A stretch of 64,000 nt of DNA, from positions 2,542,001 to 2,606,000 of the forward strand of contig NC_045127.1 in the NCBI RefSeq assembly GCF_007655135.1. The letters run 5' to 3'. Shown here in pieces: positions 1-10,019 of this stretch (its first letter is position 1; every line of letters begins with the position of its first letter). The stretch is from Punica granatum (lineage: Eukaryota > Streptophyta > Magnoliopsida > Myrtales > Lythraceae). The notes beneath the pieces are model-generated. The model was not told the origin of the DNA, did not search any database, and saw nothing but the letters and a program-made list of their open reading frames with translations. The position numbers and the translations under genes were made by a program.

Positions 1-1952
1 TTATTGATGTCCGTCACACACGTGGGAAATGTGTACACTAATTTAATAATACAGCTCATGTGTGCACATAAACCTAACGTTCTCTTTATTGAGAGGACCA
101 TAAGAGAGAGGAAAGTGACTCACTGAGAGATTTCCATTACTGTACATATATTGATGCCCATATATATATGTGTATATATATACATGTGCGCAGCAATTAA
201 TACATTAAAGCTTGATGTGCTCTTTGAACTACCAAACATTATAATCCCCATATCCATATCCATATAGTAATTAAACATGAAGTTGATCGACAAAAATAAA
301 GAGCTCAATTAGCTCGTCTTCTAATTGTCCTAACTACGAATTACATATTTTATATATACACGACAAATCAATGATCCACTTTAGACTGATGTGAACATAA
401 ATGTTACTTCCACAAAAAAAAAAGGAAGATAAAAAAAAAGAAGCTTATTAACTACTTTTAGGTTTTTTATTTAATGATGGGGTGACATAGACAGAAACTC
501 AGGATCCCACACGATGCCCCCATTATTATCTTATAATTCATATATACATAGTTGGATTTGATGAGCATGCATGCATCATCAAACTAATTTACAAAAGAGT
601 TCTTCCATTGGGGAAAATAGTGGAATACATACATATATATATATAAATATATATTATAATAGAAAGTGATATGGTTGTCTTTTTATGATACAAGTCCATC
701 ATATGTCTGATCAGAAACTGACATAGTATATCAAACATGGTGTAGACCAACAGTAGATGCCCTTGTCATGTCCTTCTATTAGATATTTAAGATTTTTATT
801 TCATTATATTAGATCCAAATGCCTCCCTTGAAAAATTAGGAGTACTATTTCGGATATTATTAGTCTCTTTAGTCGCTTTACGGAGTGGAAATGTTATTGG
901 ATTTCACGTATTGATAACTCTGTGGCTCACAACTTAAGTCAATACAACCTTAAGTCTGATTTTCAAGACCTTTTTACCCTCGAAGGTTATCCTGATCTAT
1001 ATGTACTTTAGTCATTATCCTATTAATAATGGCATCCTTTCCTATAAAAAAGAGAAAGTCCAAGGGCCTTCCTCGTAAGCCAAGAAACTGACATAGTATA
1101 TCATCATGCGATTTATAAACAAAAACAAGGAAGAAAGAAATATATATAGTGACAAAAGATATTGCATCTTCTAATATCAATCCCTTTCTGTCCTACGTGT
1201 ATATATTGAACCTTGGCTCTCAGTTTATCTGTAGTTTCAACTACGCTTCAATGAATTGAAGGGGAAACTTATCCGAGGAAAAAAGAAGTATTTAGTTCAA
1301 TAATCGGACCGTTCATCATTAGCATCTGCGAACCTTAATATATCAACAGTTTGGGATGATTGGATAGCATAACCCCAAAAGACACGATGCTATGCGCCCA
1401 ACTAGCGGCACTAAAATGCTTGACTCAATTCACTCGCTCCAAGAATTGACTCAATTTAACACCGAACACCGAACACCGAACCACGTCATCGCTTATCCCG
1501 TTCTACTTTCATTATCGATCGATATTCTAGATTAACTTAGTCTCCCACACTCTCTTGCATCTCTAATGCGTTCTCTTTCTCCGGAGTTCCCTCACCGGAA
1601 TTTTCCACATCATGCTCTGCGATGGCACCATCACTGCAGCGATCACCCGCTGAGGACCGCTCTTCACCTGGATCCGTGCTGATCTACGGTACCCTTAGAC
1701 GATCTGGTTAGCAGCCAAATCGTAAAATTTTTTCTCAAAGATTAATGAAATTATCATTAATCTTGAGATGTTTGTCGGGTAATGATAAGATCAGCTAGTT
1801 CACAATTATATATATACATACATATATGCATATATATGCTATGCCACAAGCTCTTTAATTAGTCGGGAGTCGGCTCCCTCTCTCTCGATCTTTCTCTTTT
1901 CCGACCCATGCGCCACTCGTTTCTTTAATATATATATGTATGCAACTTGATA

Positions 1953-1985
<33 letters not shown>

Positions 1986-2117
1986 TTACTTGTAGACACG
2001 CATATATTTATATTGCGTGTGTATATATAGGGTTTGTGACTTGCAGACTCAAAGCCCACAAAGAGCATATCATTATCATCCATTGGGGAGCTAGATAGCT
2101 GGCTTTGGGAAATTGCC
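1..2117. other. Intergenic DNA upstream of UGT82A1
   Basis: AT-rich sequence with no credible coding region; the short open frames are broken and resemble no family I know. A 21 bp sequence beginning AGAAACTGACATAG occurs twice, at 713-733 and 1083-1103. An (AT)n microsatellite lies at about 1950-1979. A TATA-like element (TATATATAG, 2022-2029) sits about 90 bp before the UGT82A1 start. The last ~100 bp are recognisably similar to the DNA just upstream of the second UGT82A1 copy at 7740-7838, so the proximal promoter was duplicated with the gene. Confidence 0.6.
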
Positions 2118-5100
2118 ATGAAGGTGATTTTGGTTCCATACCCGGCGCAGGGTCACGTCACTCCAATGCTGCAGCTTGCTGTGGCACTCCTCCCAAGTGG
2201 GTTCGAGCCGGTCCTGGTCACGCTAGAGCACATCCATCGCCGGATCAAGCCAGATATTGAACAGATGGGCCACGTTGCTAGCATGGTCAAGTGCGTCGTA
2301 CTGCAGGACGGGCTGGAGTCCGGTGGGGCACGGGACTTCTTCGCCATAGAAGCCGCTATGGAGGATGGGTCCATGGCGGTCCAGCTGGAGCGGCTGGTGA
2401 GCAAGCTGGATGACTGCGAGAATGGGGAAGGCGTGGTGCTAATGGTGGTGGATGTGCTGGCGTCGTGGGCGATGGAGGTGGGCCACCGGTGTGGAGTCCC
2501 AACGGCGGGTTTTTGGGTCGCCATGATCGCCACGTACCAGGTTGTTGCCGCAATCCCCGACCTGGTTCGACACGGGGTGATCTCTTATTCAGGTCAGCCC
2601 TCCATAGTCTTCTCAAAACTCTCCTCAATTTTTTTGGATCATCAGCGCAACAATATTACTACCCAAAAAAAAAAAAACCCAGAGAGAAGCAAAATTTAAT
2701 GGGTGAGTTGGAAGGGAGGTAATGCATCTGGTTCCGAAAACATCTTATAATTATATTCTATCTTTTCGGAATAATTAACTCAATATTTATAAGTTTCGAA
2801 GTGTTCCACGCAACCATATATGTACATTACCTATATCTTTATATATATGTACATCATCTGGAAATCAGTTACTCTGCTAGATTATATATATTGCTCGAGT
2901 ATCTGAAAAAAAGAACCCCGTATACATGTATATAAGTATAAATTTACGGCTCATAGTATCGATATACGCAGGTCCATGATCCATCTCTTCATAGATCACA
3001 ACGTCCCTTACACTTATGGGGATGGCCGGATGGAAAAGCCTTCCTGCTGTTCGCCATAAAAAAAAAAAAGGTAAATTTCGATGACACCCTTTATAATTTA
3101 GTAAATAGTCAATAACACCCATCCTTTCAAAATTAGTCACACACCACTCTTTCTTTCGCAAATATGGCACCAAGAGCGCTTAATCGTCACAACATAGATG
3201 TTGTGTCACCGTGCTCCATAAAGTCGGATATATCAAGTTAATTTATGGAGCACAGTGACGTAGCATCCACGTGGCGACGATTAAACACTCTTGGTGCCAT
3301 GTTTGCATAATGATGGGTGGTGTATAGCTAATTTTGAAATGAGGAGATGTCGTTGGCTATTTACTAAATCATAGAAGGAAATTTACTCAAAAAAAGCAGC
3401 CTTCTCACTTAACTAGTTGGTCTTTTGGATTTTTTTTAAAATAATTAAGAGGCAGTCAATGGTGATGTTCGAATCCAAAACCTCTTGGTTTCAAATCGGC
3501 ACTTTATGTCATTGCACCGATACCCATTCATGTTGTCTTTTGATTCTTTTAAAAAGAAAAAATAATGCCATTAAAAAAAAACCCAAGTGGATAAATGATT
3601 AATGTAGCTTGGTCATGTTCACTAAATAATAATACCTCTTATTTTAACATATGGAAAATTTGACCCCATTTTACTAATTACATTTATAGTTAATACATAT
3701 ATACGTGTCAAAATGGAAAGTGTGGACCCTTCATATGCGAATCAACAATTGAGCTAAGTAACAACCCGAATTGGTTCGAGCGGTTTGATGTTTATTTCTC
3801 TTAAACAAGGTTTCCAGTTTGAGTTTTAAAAATGGAAAAAATATATGATGGAAGAGCTTTACCCCTTAATGAACCGATCCGACTTGACTGAATTAGTCGG
3901 GATTCAATTGAACATTTTGATATCATAGTGCACACCAAAAAAATTGAGCTTAAGTGGGTACACATAACTTAATTTATTGAAGGCCCGATAATTCCAAAAC
4001 AATTCTTTTCCGCTTTTCTTGCAAAACCATGTGAGTTGACTGCGTTATATAATTTATAGAAAATATATATATATATATATGTATATATATGTATATTTGG
4101 TGATAGTTCAGCATATGCATGTGTATTATTCATCTTATCAATTGAATACATACATGTATATATATGAAAGTAAAATTTTTTAACTTAGGACCTACATATA
4201 CAAATATATATGAACTCTACTACCGAAAAATAAATATGTAAACTCTCTCTTCCATTCACCATTTAACATGTTACCTTCAATAATGCGTCTTTTGGTGATT
4301 AATATATACACATTCCATTCTTCATTATTTTAAAAGTATAGAAGATTGCGCGCCTACGATAATATATCTTATGGTTAGTCTACCCGATGGTAACATTGAC
4401 CAGGATTTTTGTATATCTACATGCATGCCGCACCAAAAGGCCAATAAAATAATTATTTTTCCTTGATTATTTCTTTTTATTTAGTACTTATATTAAATTT
4501 AATGCATCGGATCAAGCAGATGGATATTTTATTGTTTATCTAGTGGTCGATAAGATCCTTCTTTTTTATATATGAATAATGTGTTAGCTAGCTAGCTAGC
4601 TGTGGAAAATGAAAATAGGTCGTTGGTGAACAAAAAGAAATGGTAGATTGGCGATGAATTTTATCGAATGTCTTCCCCGACGAAGAAAGAGGCCTCTCTA
4701 TTATGATATTCTCGTTTATGAAAGGAAAATAATATATATAACTGAAAAAAGAAAAGGAAAAAGAATATTTAGTAGAGAGGGAAAAAAAAGTCGTGTTATG
4801 AATCATATGTGGAATAAGTCGCATTTCATAGAAGAAGAATATATTTATTATCTTGGTGCAATGAAAAAACGGTGATCATGTGATAATTGCTTCTGGAAAA
4901 TTAAGAATTAGAGTCAGACCATACCACATGTTGATATTTTTTTTCTATTCTTGCGGATTTTTACAGGAACACCACGGCACAAAGAAACCAAGCTGCCTTG
5001 CCTTGTCCCGAATCAACCAACTCTTACAGCCGAAGACCTGCCATGGCTGATCGGATCTACATCCTGTAGGAAAGGACGGTTCAAGTTCTGGACCCGAACA

Positions 5101-5925
5101 ATGGACCGGTGTCGGTCCCTTAGGTGGCTCCTAGTGAACTCCTTCCCTGAGGAGCACTGCACAGCTTATAACAATATTGAACTAAATGAATATGTGGTGG
5201 ATAATCGCCCGCATGTTAATACTAAGAATAATAATGACAACGAAGACGACTACTATCCCATGGTTTTCCCAGTCGGGCCCCTGAGCAAGCTAGCAGTTGC
5301 ACCGACTGCAAGGAACCCTAGCTTCTGGGAGGAAGAGCGGACCTGCCTGGACTGGCTCGACCAGCAAGACCCCGGGTCCGTGATCTACGTCTCATTCGGG
5401 AGCTGGGTGAGCCCGATCGGGGAAGACAACATGAGAAGCCTCGCGCTTTCACTGGAGGCCTCGGGCCGACCATTCATATGGGCCTTGAGCCCGACCTGGC
5501 GTGACGGGTTACCCAATGGGTACATCGAAAGGGTGGCCAACCGGGGTAAGGTCGTCCCTTGGGCCCCACAGCTGGAGATACTGCAGAACGATGCAGTCGG
5601 GTGCTTCGTGACGCACTGCGGGTGGAACTCGACAATGGAGGCCATCCAGTGCAAGAAGAGACTGGTGTGCTACCCGGTGGCCGGAGACCAGTTCGTGAAC
5701 TGCAAGTACATTGTGGAGGTGTGGAAGATTGGAGTGAGGATCGACGGTTTCGAGGAGAAAGAGATCGAAGAATGCTTGAGGGAGGCCATGGAGGACAAGG
5801 AGATGGGAAGAAGAGTGAGGGAGCTCTGCGAGAGGACCATGGGAGAGGAGGCTCGTCTAAGGCTTGTAAAGAGCCTCAGAGGTTTCACCGATGACCTACA
5901 TAAAATCATCGCGGAAGATTCTTAA
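2118..5925 (+). CDS. UGT82A1: UDP-glycosyltransferase 82A1-like, two exons
   Basis: Family-1 glycosyltransferase that should transfer a sugar, probably glucose from UDP-glucose, to a small hydrophobic acceptor in the cytosol; the acceptor is unknown. Exons are 2118-2592 and 4967-5925, split by a 2374 bp GT-AG intron inside a Gly codon (SG|TPRH). The product is 477 aa, normal for the family. The N-terminal PYPAQGHVTPM carries the catalytic His13, and Asp112 (VVDVLASWA) is the likely dyad partner. The C-terminal PSPG box is residues 357-400 (5560-5691), starts WAPQLEIL, contains HCGWNS and ends in DQ, the form associated with UDP-glucose. FGSWVSPIGE and VNCKYIVEVWKIG are what I recall of Arabidopsis UGT82A1, as is the single intron position. 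The frame is open throughout. The intron carries a foldback MITE and SINE-like copies. A broken duplicate lies at 7839-9590. Confidence 0.93.
3071..3386. mobile_element. Foldback MITE inside the UGT82A1 intron
   Basis: A 316 bp near-palindrome. The left end reads GTAAATTTCGATGACACC, and the right end is its inverted counterpart finishing GAAATTTAC. The arms pair over almost their whole length (for example ATGGCACCAAGAGCG at ~3165 against CTCTTGGTGCCAT at ~3288) around a small centre near 3215. There is no coding capacity. This fits a non-autonomous MITE or foldback element. Transcribed with the host intron it would form a long imperfect hairpin. No clear target-site duplication was recognised. 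Confidence 0.8.
3435..3565 (-). repeat. tRNA-derived SINE-like copy (family B)
   Basis: On the minus strand it reads a pol III-like head with an A-box-like start (GGTATCGGTGCAATGACA), then AAGAGGTTTTGGATTCGAA, which contains a B-box-like TTCGAA. The same arrangement recurs at about 7.5, 21.1, 29.7, 38.7, 39.7, 42.0, 47.7, 48.8 and 55.3 kb. It lies in the UGT82A1 intron. Confidence 0.5.
3765..3936 (+). repeat. tRNA-derived SINE-like copy (family A)
   Basis: It begins with an A-box-like head (TTGGTTCGAGCGGTTTGATG), followed by a degenerate B-box (CCAGTTTGAGTTTT). A body with GAGCTTTACCCCTTAATG then leads to TGAATTAGTCGGGATTCAAT. The same order of blocks occurs at ~28.9, 29.5, 35.0, 36.4, 42.1 and 46.0 kb, which makes it a dispersed family. 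It lies in the UGT82A1 intron. Confidence 0.6.
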
Positions 5926-6236
5926 TTAAGCATAGCTAATTAAGATTAGTTTATCGGTTTGATTTGATATGAAATTTGTGCATCCAATCAGATAGTCTTC
6001 TAACGTAATGGTATGAACGTAATTTATATTTGGGTGCTTTAACATATATATAGATCGATGTCTTAAAGTTTTTATCCATACACATAATTATTAATCTTCC
6101 ATGCAGAGGCTAAGCGGTTTGTTGTCCTAGACGCGATGTCCAGTGAGAGCGGCGAAGCAAGGCTAACTTATGGCACGTTATTTACTTGAAAAATGCATGT
6201 CCAGATGCATCTTACCATCCATCATATTCTCCATAT

Positions 6237-6402
6237 TCCCAAGTGCTGGAAAGGGTCTGGTTGAGGAAGCGATCGAGGCTAGAACGTAGGACACTGTTAC
6301 GCCATGCTCTCCGCCTACACCGAGAGCTAGAATGGCAGGATTAGCGATGCTAGAATCTGTTCGATAGAAACTGCATGCCTCAGAGGAACTTGATCGGTTA
6401 AT
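6237..6402 (+). pseudogene. PPR gene relic, duplicate of the intact gene at 10020
   Basis: The segment aligns by eye, with small gaps, to bases ~10088-10250 of the intact PPR gene. Shared stretches include ACACTGTTAC, CCATGCTCTC(T/C)GCCTACACC, GGCGATGC and TGCCT(G/C)A(C/G)AGGAAC, all in the same order and on the same strand. Stops and indels destroy the frame. It sits ~310 bp downstream of the UGT82A1 stop, the same relative place the intact PPR gene occupies behind the second UGT82A1 copy. I read it as what remains of the PPR gene of duplication block 1. Confidence 0.75.
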
Positions 6403-6577
6403 TTCTTCTGATGTTATGCTTTGTCCATTACGATACAAAATTTGTTGAAACGTGCACGAGTACGTAATTAGTTTGTAAGTGCAATTTCTTTTGATGTTAT
6501 GCTTAAGATTTGATGAAATTAATCATCCTCCTAATTAATTATTTGGAAAAAGAAGACCAGCCCATGAAGCTATTAAT

Positions 6578-6635
6578 TCTTCTTCCTTCTTCTTCTTCTT
6601 CTTCTTCTTCTTTTTTCTTCTTCTTTTTTTTTTTC
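6578..6635. repeat. CTT/TTC microsatellite
   Basis: Interrupted (CTT)n tract between the PPR relic and the second UGT82A1 copy. Confidence 0.85.
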
Positions 6636-7483
6636 TGACGGCGAATAAAATTTGCTCACATAAACTCTACGTGGTTATGAGACTGATATAATTGGACCAT
6701 AATCCATAAATCAAACTAAACTCTTGTTTCACATGGACACATGTCGAGCTATCAAATTTTGCCTTTTTTTTAATCTAGATTTTTTCATATTAGTTTATAA
6801 TCTCATTAAGACTTATATTAATTTTATATTTTTTTATCAATCCATATATATTTTATTAGTAATAGTTTATAAAATTTTCTATTAACCCATATATATATAT
6901 ATAATTTTTATATTTTTATTAATTTATTTACCTAAATATAAAAGTTCTATTTCAAGTCGTCACCAATTTAAGTAGTTTTTATCGTGACTTCAATTTTTTT
7001 GGTGAAATGCAAGGTTACTCCAGTCTATTGACAATTCTCGCTTGGATTAGTCGTGGTCAAAATACTTTATTTGATTTCGAAGACCACTTAAAATTAACAG
7101 GGACCTCAATAAATTTTTAAGCTAATTCAAACAAGAATTTCTTCCCACTAAACTTCTATTTATTTCTGCATTTGTGTCCTTTTTGTATGCATTACATATA
7201 ATATTAAGATGAATTTTGATCTTTTTCTCCCGCATTCATGTAGACATGAATTTCTCCTAACTAAATATTTATTTGATCTTTTTATAAATCACGCGATAAT
7301 AATTTGTTAATATTTTATACTTTCCAATATTACTAATATCATTTTTTACACTTCTACTGTATGAAAACATTATTGATAGAGAACTTTTTTGGGGACCGCG
7401 ATATGATGTAGCCACTTTTCTAGTAATAATATAAAGCCATATGCTCTCTCTCTCTCGATATCCATGCACTACTCTTTCTTTTC

Positions 7484-7635
7484 GGTTACAATAGGAGGCT
7501 CATGGCCTAGTACAAGGAAATGGAAATGAATCTAAATAAAGGGGTACGGGTCGTCCCACTGGTGAGAATCGAACTTGGAACCTCTAAGTTATTAGATGAG
7601 GGTGTTAACCACTGCATTACATCCCATTTCTCACA
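7484..7635 (-). repeat. tRNA-derived SINE-like copy (family B)
   Basis: Read on the minus strand it has an A-box-like TGCAGTGGTTAACACCC and then GAGGTTCCAAGTTCGATTCT, a near-consensus B-box. The tail contains ACGACCCGTACCCC. This is one of the better preserved copies of the family in the window. Confidence 0.65.
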
Positions 7636-7838
7636 ACTCTTTCTTTTCATTGTACAACTAATGTTAAAATATAAAAATTATGTGTATATTTCTTTTTATA
7701 AGTATATACGCGTGTCATGTGTCATTTGCGTGTATATATATATATATAAGGGGTTTGTGCCTTTGTGATTTTGTACGGCTCAAAATCCACAAAACACATC
7801 ATCCGTAGGAGAGCAAGCTAGCTAGCTAGCCAAAATCC

Positions 7839-9590
7839 ATGAAGGTGATTTTGGTTCCTTACCCGGCTCAGAGGCACGTCACCCCGATGCTGCAGCTTGC
7901 TGCTGCCCTCATTTCAAGAGGGTTCGAGCCAGTCCTGGTCGTGCTTGAGCACATCCATCGGAAGGTTGCTTCGGAGATTGAACGCATGGGCTGAGCTGCT
8001 TGCATGGTCAAATGCGTCTTATTGCGGGATGGGCTGGAGCCAGACGGAGCACAGGACTTCTTCGACATAGAAGCGGCCATGGAGACCCAGCTGGAGTGGC
8101 TTGTGAGCAAGTTTGATGACGGCAAGTATGGCAACGGCGTGGCGCTGATGGTGCTGGTGTGTTGGCATCATGGGCCATCGAGGTGGGCTTCCACCGGTGC
8201 AGAGTGCCCATAGCGGGCTTTTGGATCGCCATGCTCGCCACATGCCAGGTGGTCACGGCCATCGATATCCCGAACATGGTCAGAGAGGGGGTGATGTCTC
8301 ATTCAGGTCTGGCGTCCATATGTTTGGGTAATCGTTTACATATGAATTCGCTCTATCAATTAAGCACTCATTCCATTAAAATTTTAAATTTTCAGCACTT
8401 AATTTTTAACACTTAAAAGTTAAGTCTAAACGAACACCACCTAAACTTAATTTATACCAATCTTATCTGGAAGTATAATCAACAAACATGATTAATGACC
8501 GAGATGCTACAATTATATGCATGCATGTAAAAGAAAGGTACTTGAGGTATCAGTCAATAAGTTGTGTATAACTAATATTTCTTATTTGTTGTAATTTTAT
8601 TAGTATTTTTTCAAATTACGTGAACGAGACAGAATACTGGAAAATTTCTTCATCAGATATTTTTTAAAAATCTTTTTTGCCGTGCAAATTAAGGAATAAA
8701 TATTTCTGCAGTTTTTAGCTATCCGATAAATCTTGGGATGACAATGTACCATAATATTGACTAGGATACTGATCAGCTATCAAAGATAAAATATAATTAA
8801 GTTCTATGTACGTCTATGAATAATTTGCTCCCTGGCTGTTGAAGGGGAGATCAAGAATATAGAAAGGTCGATCTAAAGTTCTGATCGGATATCTCGATCA
8901 TGAAAGGGAAATTGAAAAAGACTTACACAGAAGACGATTTCGTCTTGATAAAATATTTGAAGTCCATAAAAATATAATACAGAAAAATCTATTCTGTTGC
9001 AACTTGCAATAAACAATCGTGTTCATGTGATAATTGCTTCCATAAAAAAGAAAAAAGAAATAAGAGTCAGGCCATGTCGTATGTTAATTTTTCATTGTTG
9101 GGATTTTACAGGAATACCACTGCATGAAGGAGCCCTACTACCAGTTTGCTTTCCGAATCAACCGACTCTTACGACCGAAGACCTGCCAGGGTTGATCGGA
9201 TCTAAGTCCTCTAGGAAGGAAGGTTCGACTTCTGGAGCCGAGCAATGGACCGGTGTCGATCCGTGGGCCCCAGAGCTGGAGATCCTGCAAAATGAAGAGG
9301 TCGGGTGCTTCATGACGCACTGCGGGTGGAGCTCGACAATGGATGCAATCCAGTGCAAGAAGAGACTAGTGTGCTTCCCGGTGGCCGGGGACCAGTTTGT
9401 GAACTGCAAGTACATTGTGGAGGTGTCGAAGATTGAAGTGAGGATCCGCGGAGAAAGAGATTGAAGAATGATTGAGGAAGGCCATGGAAGACAATGAGAT
9501 GGCAAGAAGAGTGAGGGAGCTTTGGGAGAGAACAATGGGGGAGGAGGCTTGTGCAAAGAACCTAACAAGCTTTCATCGATTATCTAAAGA
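7839..9590 (+). pseudogene. UGT82A1 pseudogene (tandem duplicate)
   Basis: Clear copy of the UGT82A1 gene at 2118-5925, same strand and same intron position (donor after 8306, acceptor before 9112). It is dead in several independent ways. PAQGH is changed to PAQRH beside the catalytic His. A TGA stop lies at 7992-7994. A 1 bp deletion near 8157 removes the conserved Asp codon and shifts frame. Another 1 bp loss lies near 9225. About 440 bp of exon 2 is missing between the DRCRS-equivalent region and the PSPG box, and a small deletion near 9445 shifts the frame again. The PSPG region is still readable at 9264-9395 (WAPELEIL, HCGWSS). The large deletion joins two sites that are nearly identical in the intact copy (GTCGGTCCCTT and GTCGTCCCTT), so a microhomology deletion is likely. 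Its promoter-like upstream DNA resembles that of the intact copy. Confidence 0.92.
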
Positions 9591-10019
9591 AAATGTCATC
9601 AGAAAACTCTCGTCTAAATTTAATCGATTCGATATGGAACTGTACATCAAATCTGAATTTACAGTCGAATATGATGATATCATACTTGATATTTGGACGT
9701 GTCGACAGAGATGTTACAAACTTTTCCCGAGACGTATTATACGAGGTTTTATTCCTCTTTGATGCCCGAATGAGATTGCCTAGTGTTGGCACATATAGGT
9801 CTAAGTCTTGGCACATAAAGGTCGACGTCTGTCTTGTCATTTATTATTCCCAAAGTTCTGAAGTCCCGATTACCGGGGCCAGGGCTAGTCCTGATCGAAC
9901 GGTTTCGAGTCGTTCGAACTGAGCTGATGATGATGATGGTCCGTGACCATTAGCAAGAAAAGTCCTGGACCACCACGAAATCGGCATTCGGGCGTCTTCG
10001 TCTTAAATAATCATGAAAA

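Larger units (their letters stand above)
5926..7838. other. Spacer between the two UGT82A1-PPR blocks
   Basis: Apart from the PPR relic (6237-6402), a CTT-rich microsatellite (about 6578-6635) and one SINE-like copy (7484-7635), this is AT-rich DNA with no supported gene. The last ~100 bp is the duplicated UGT82A1 promoter, with a TATA-like TATATAAGG near 7743. Confidence 0.6.

Noticed and set aside
2153..2628. Long minus-strand frames over UGT82A1 exon 1
   Set aside because: Shadows of the GC-rich coding exon with no family resemblance. The same holds for antisense frames over the ZIP exons, the PPR gene and UGT71.
5670..5909. Antisense gene over UGT82A1 exon 2
   Set aside because: Shadow frame of the coding strand, with no independent signals.
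7484..7635. tRNA gene
   Set aside because: The A- and B-box-like sequences are present but no cloverleaf or acceptor stem can be formed. The same sequence recurs as a dispersed repeat.
8997..9464. Separate 155 aa glycosyltransferase gene
   Set aside because: It is exon 2 of the duplicated UGT82A1 with a large deletion, read from within the intron.
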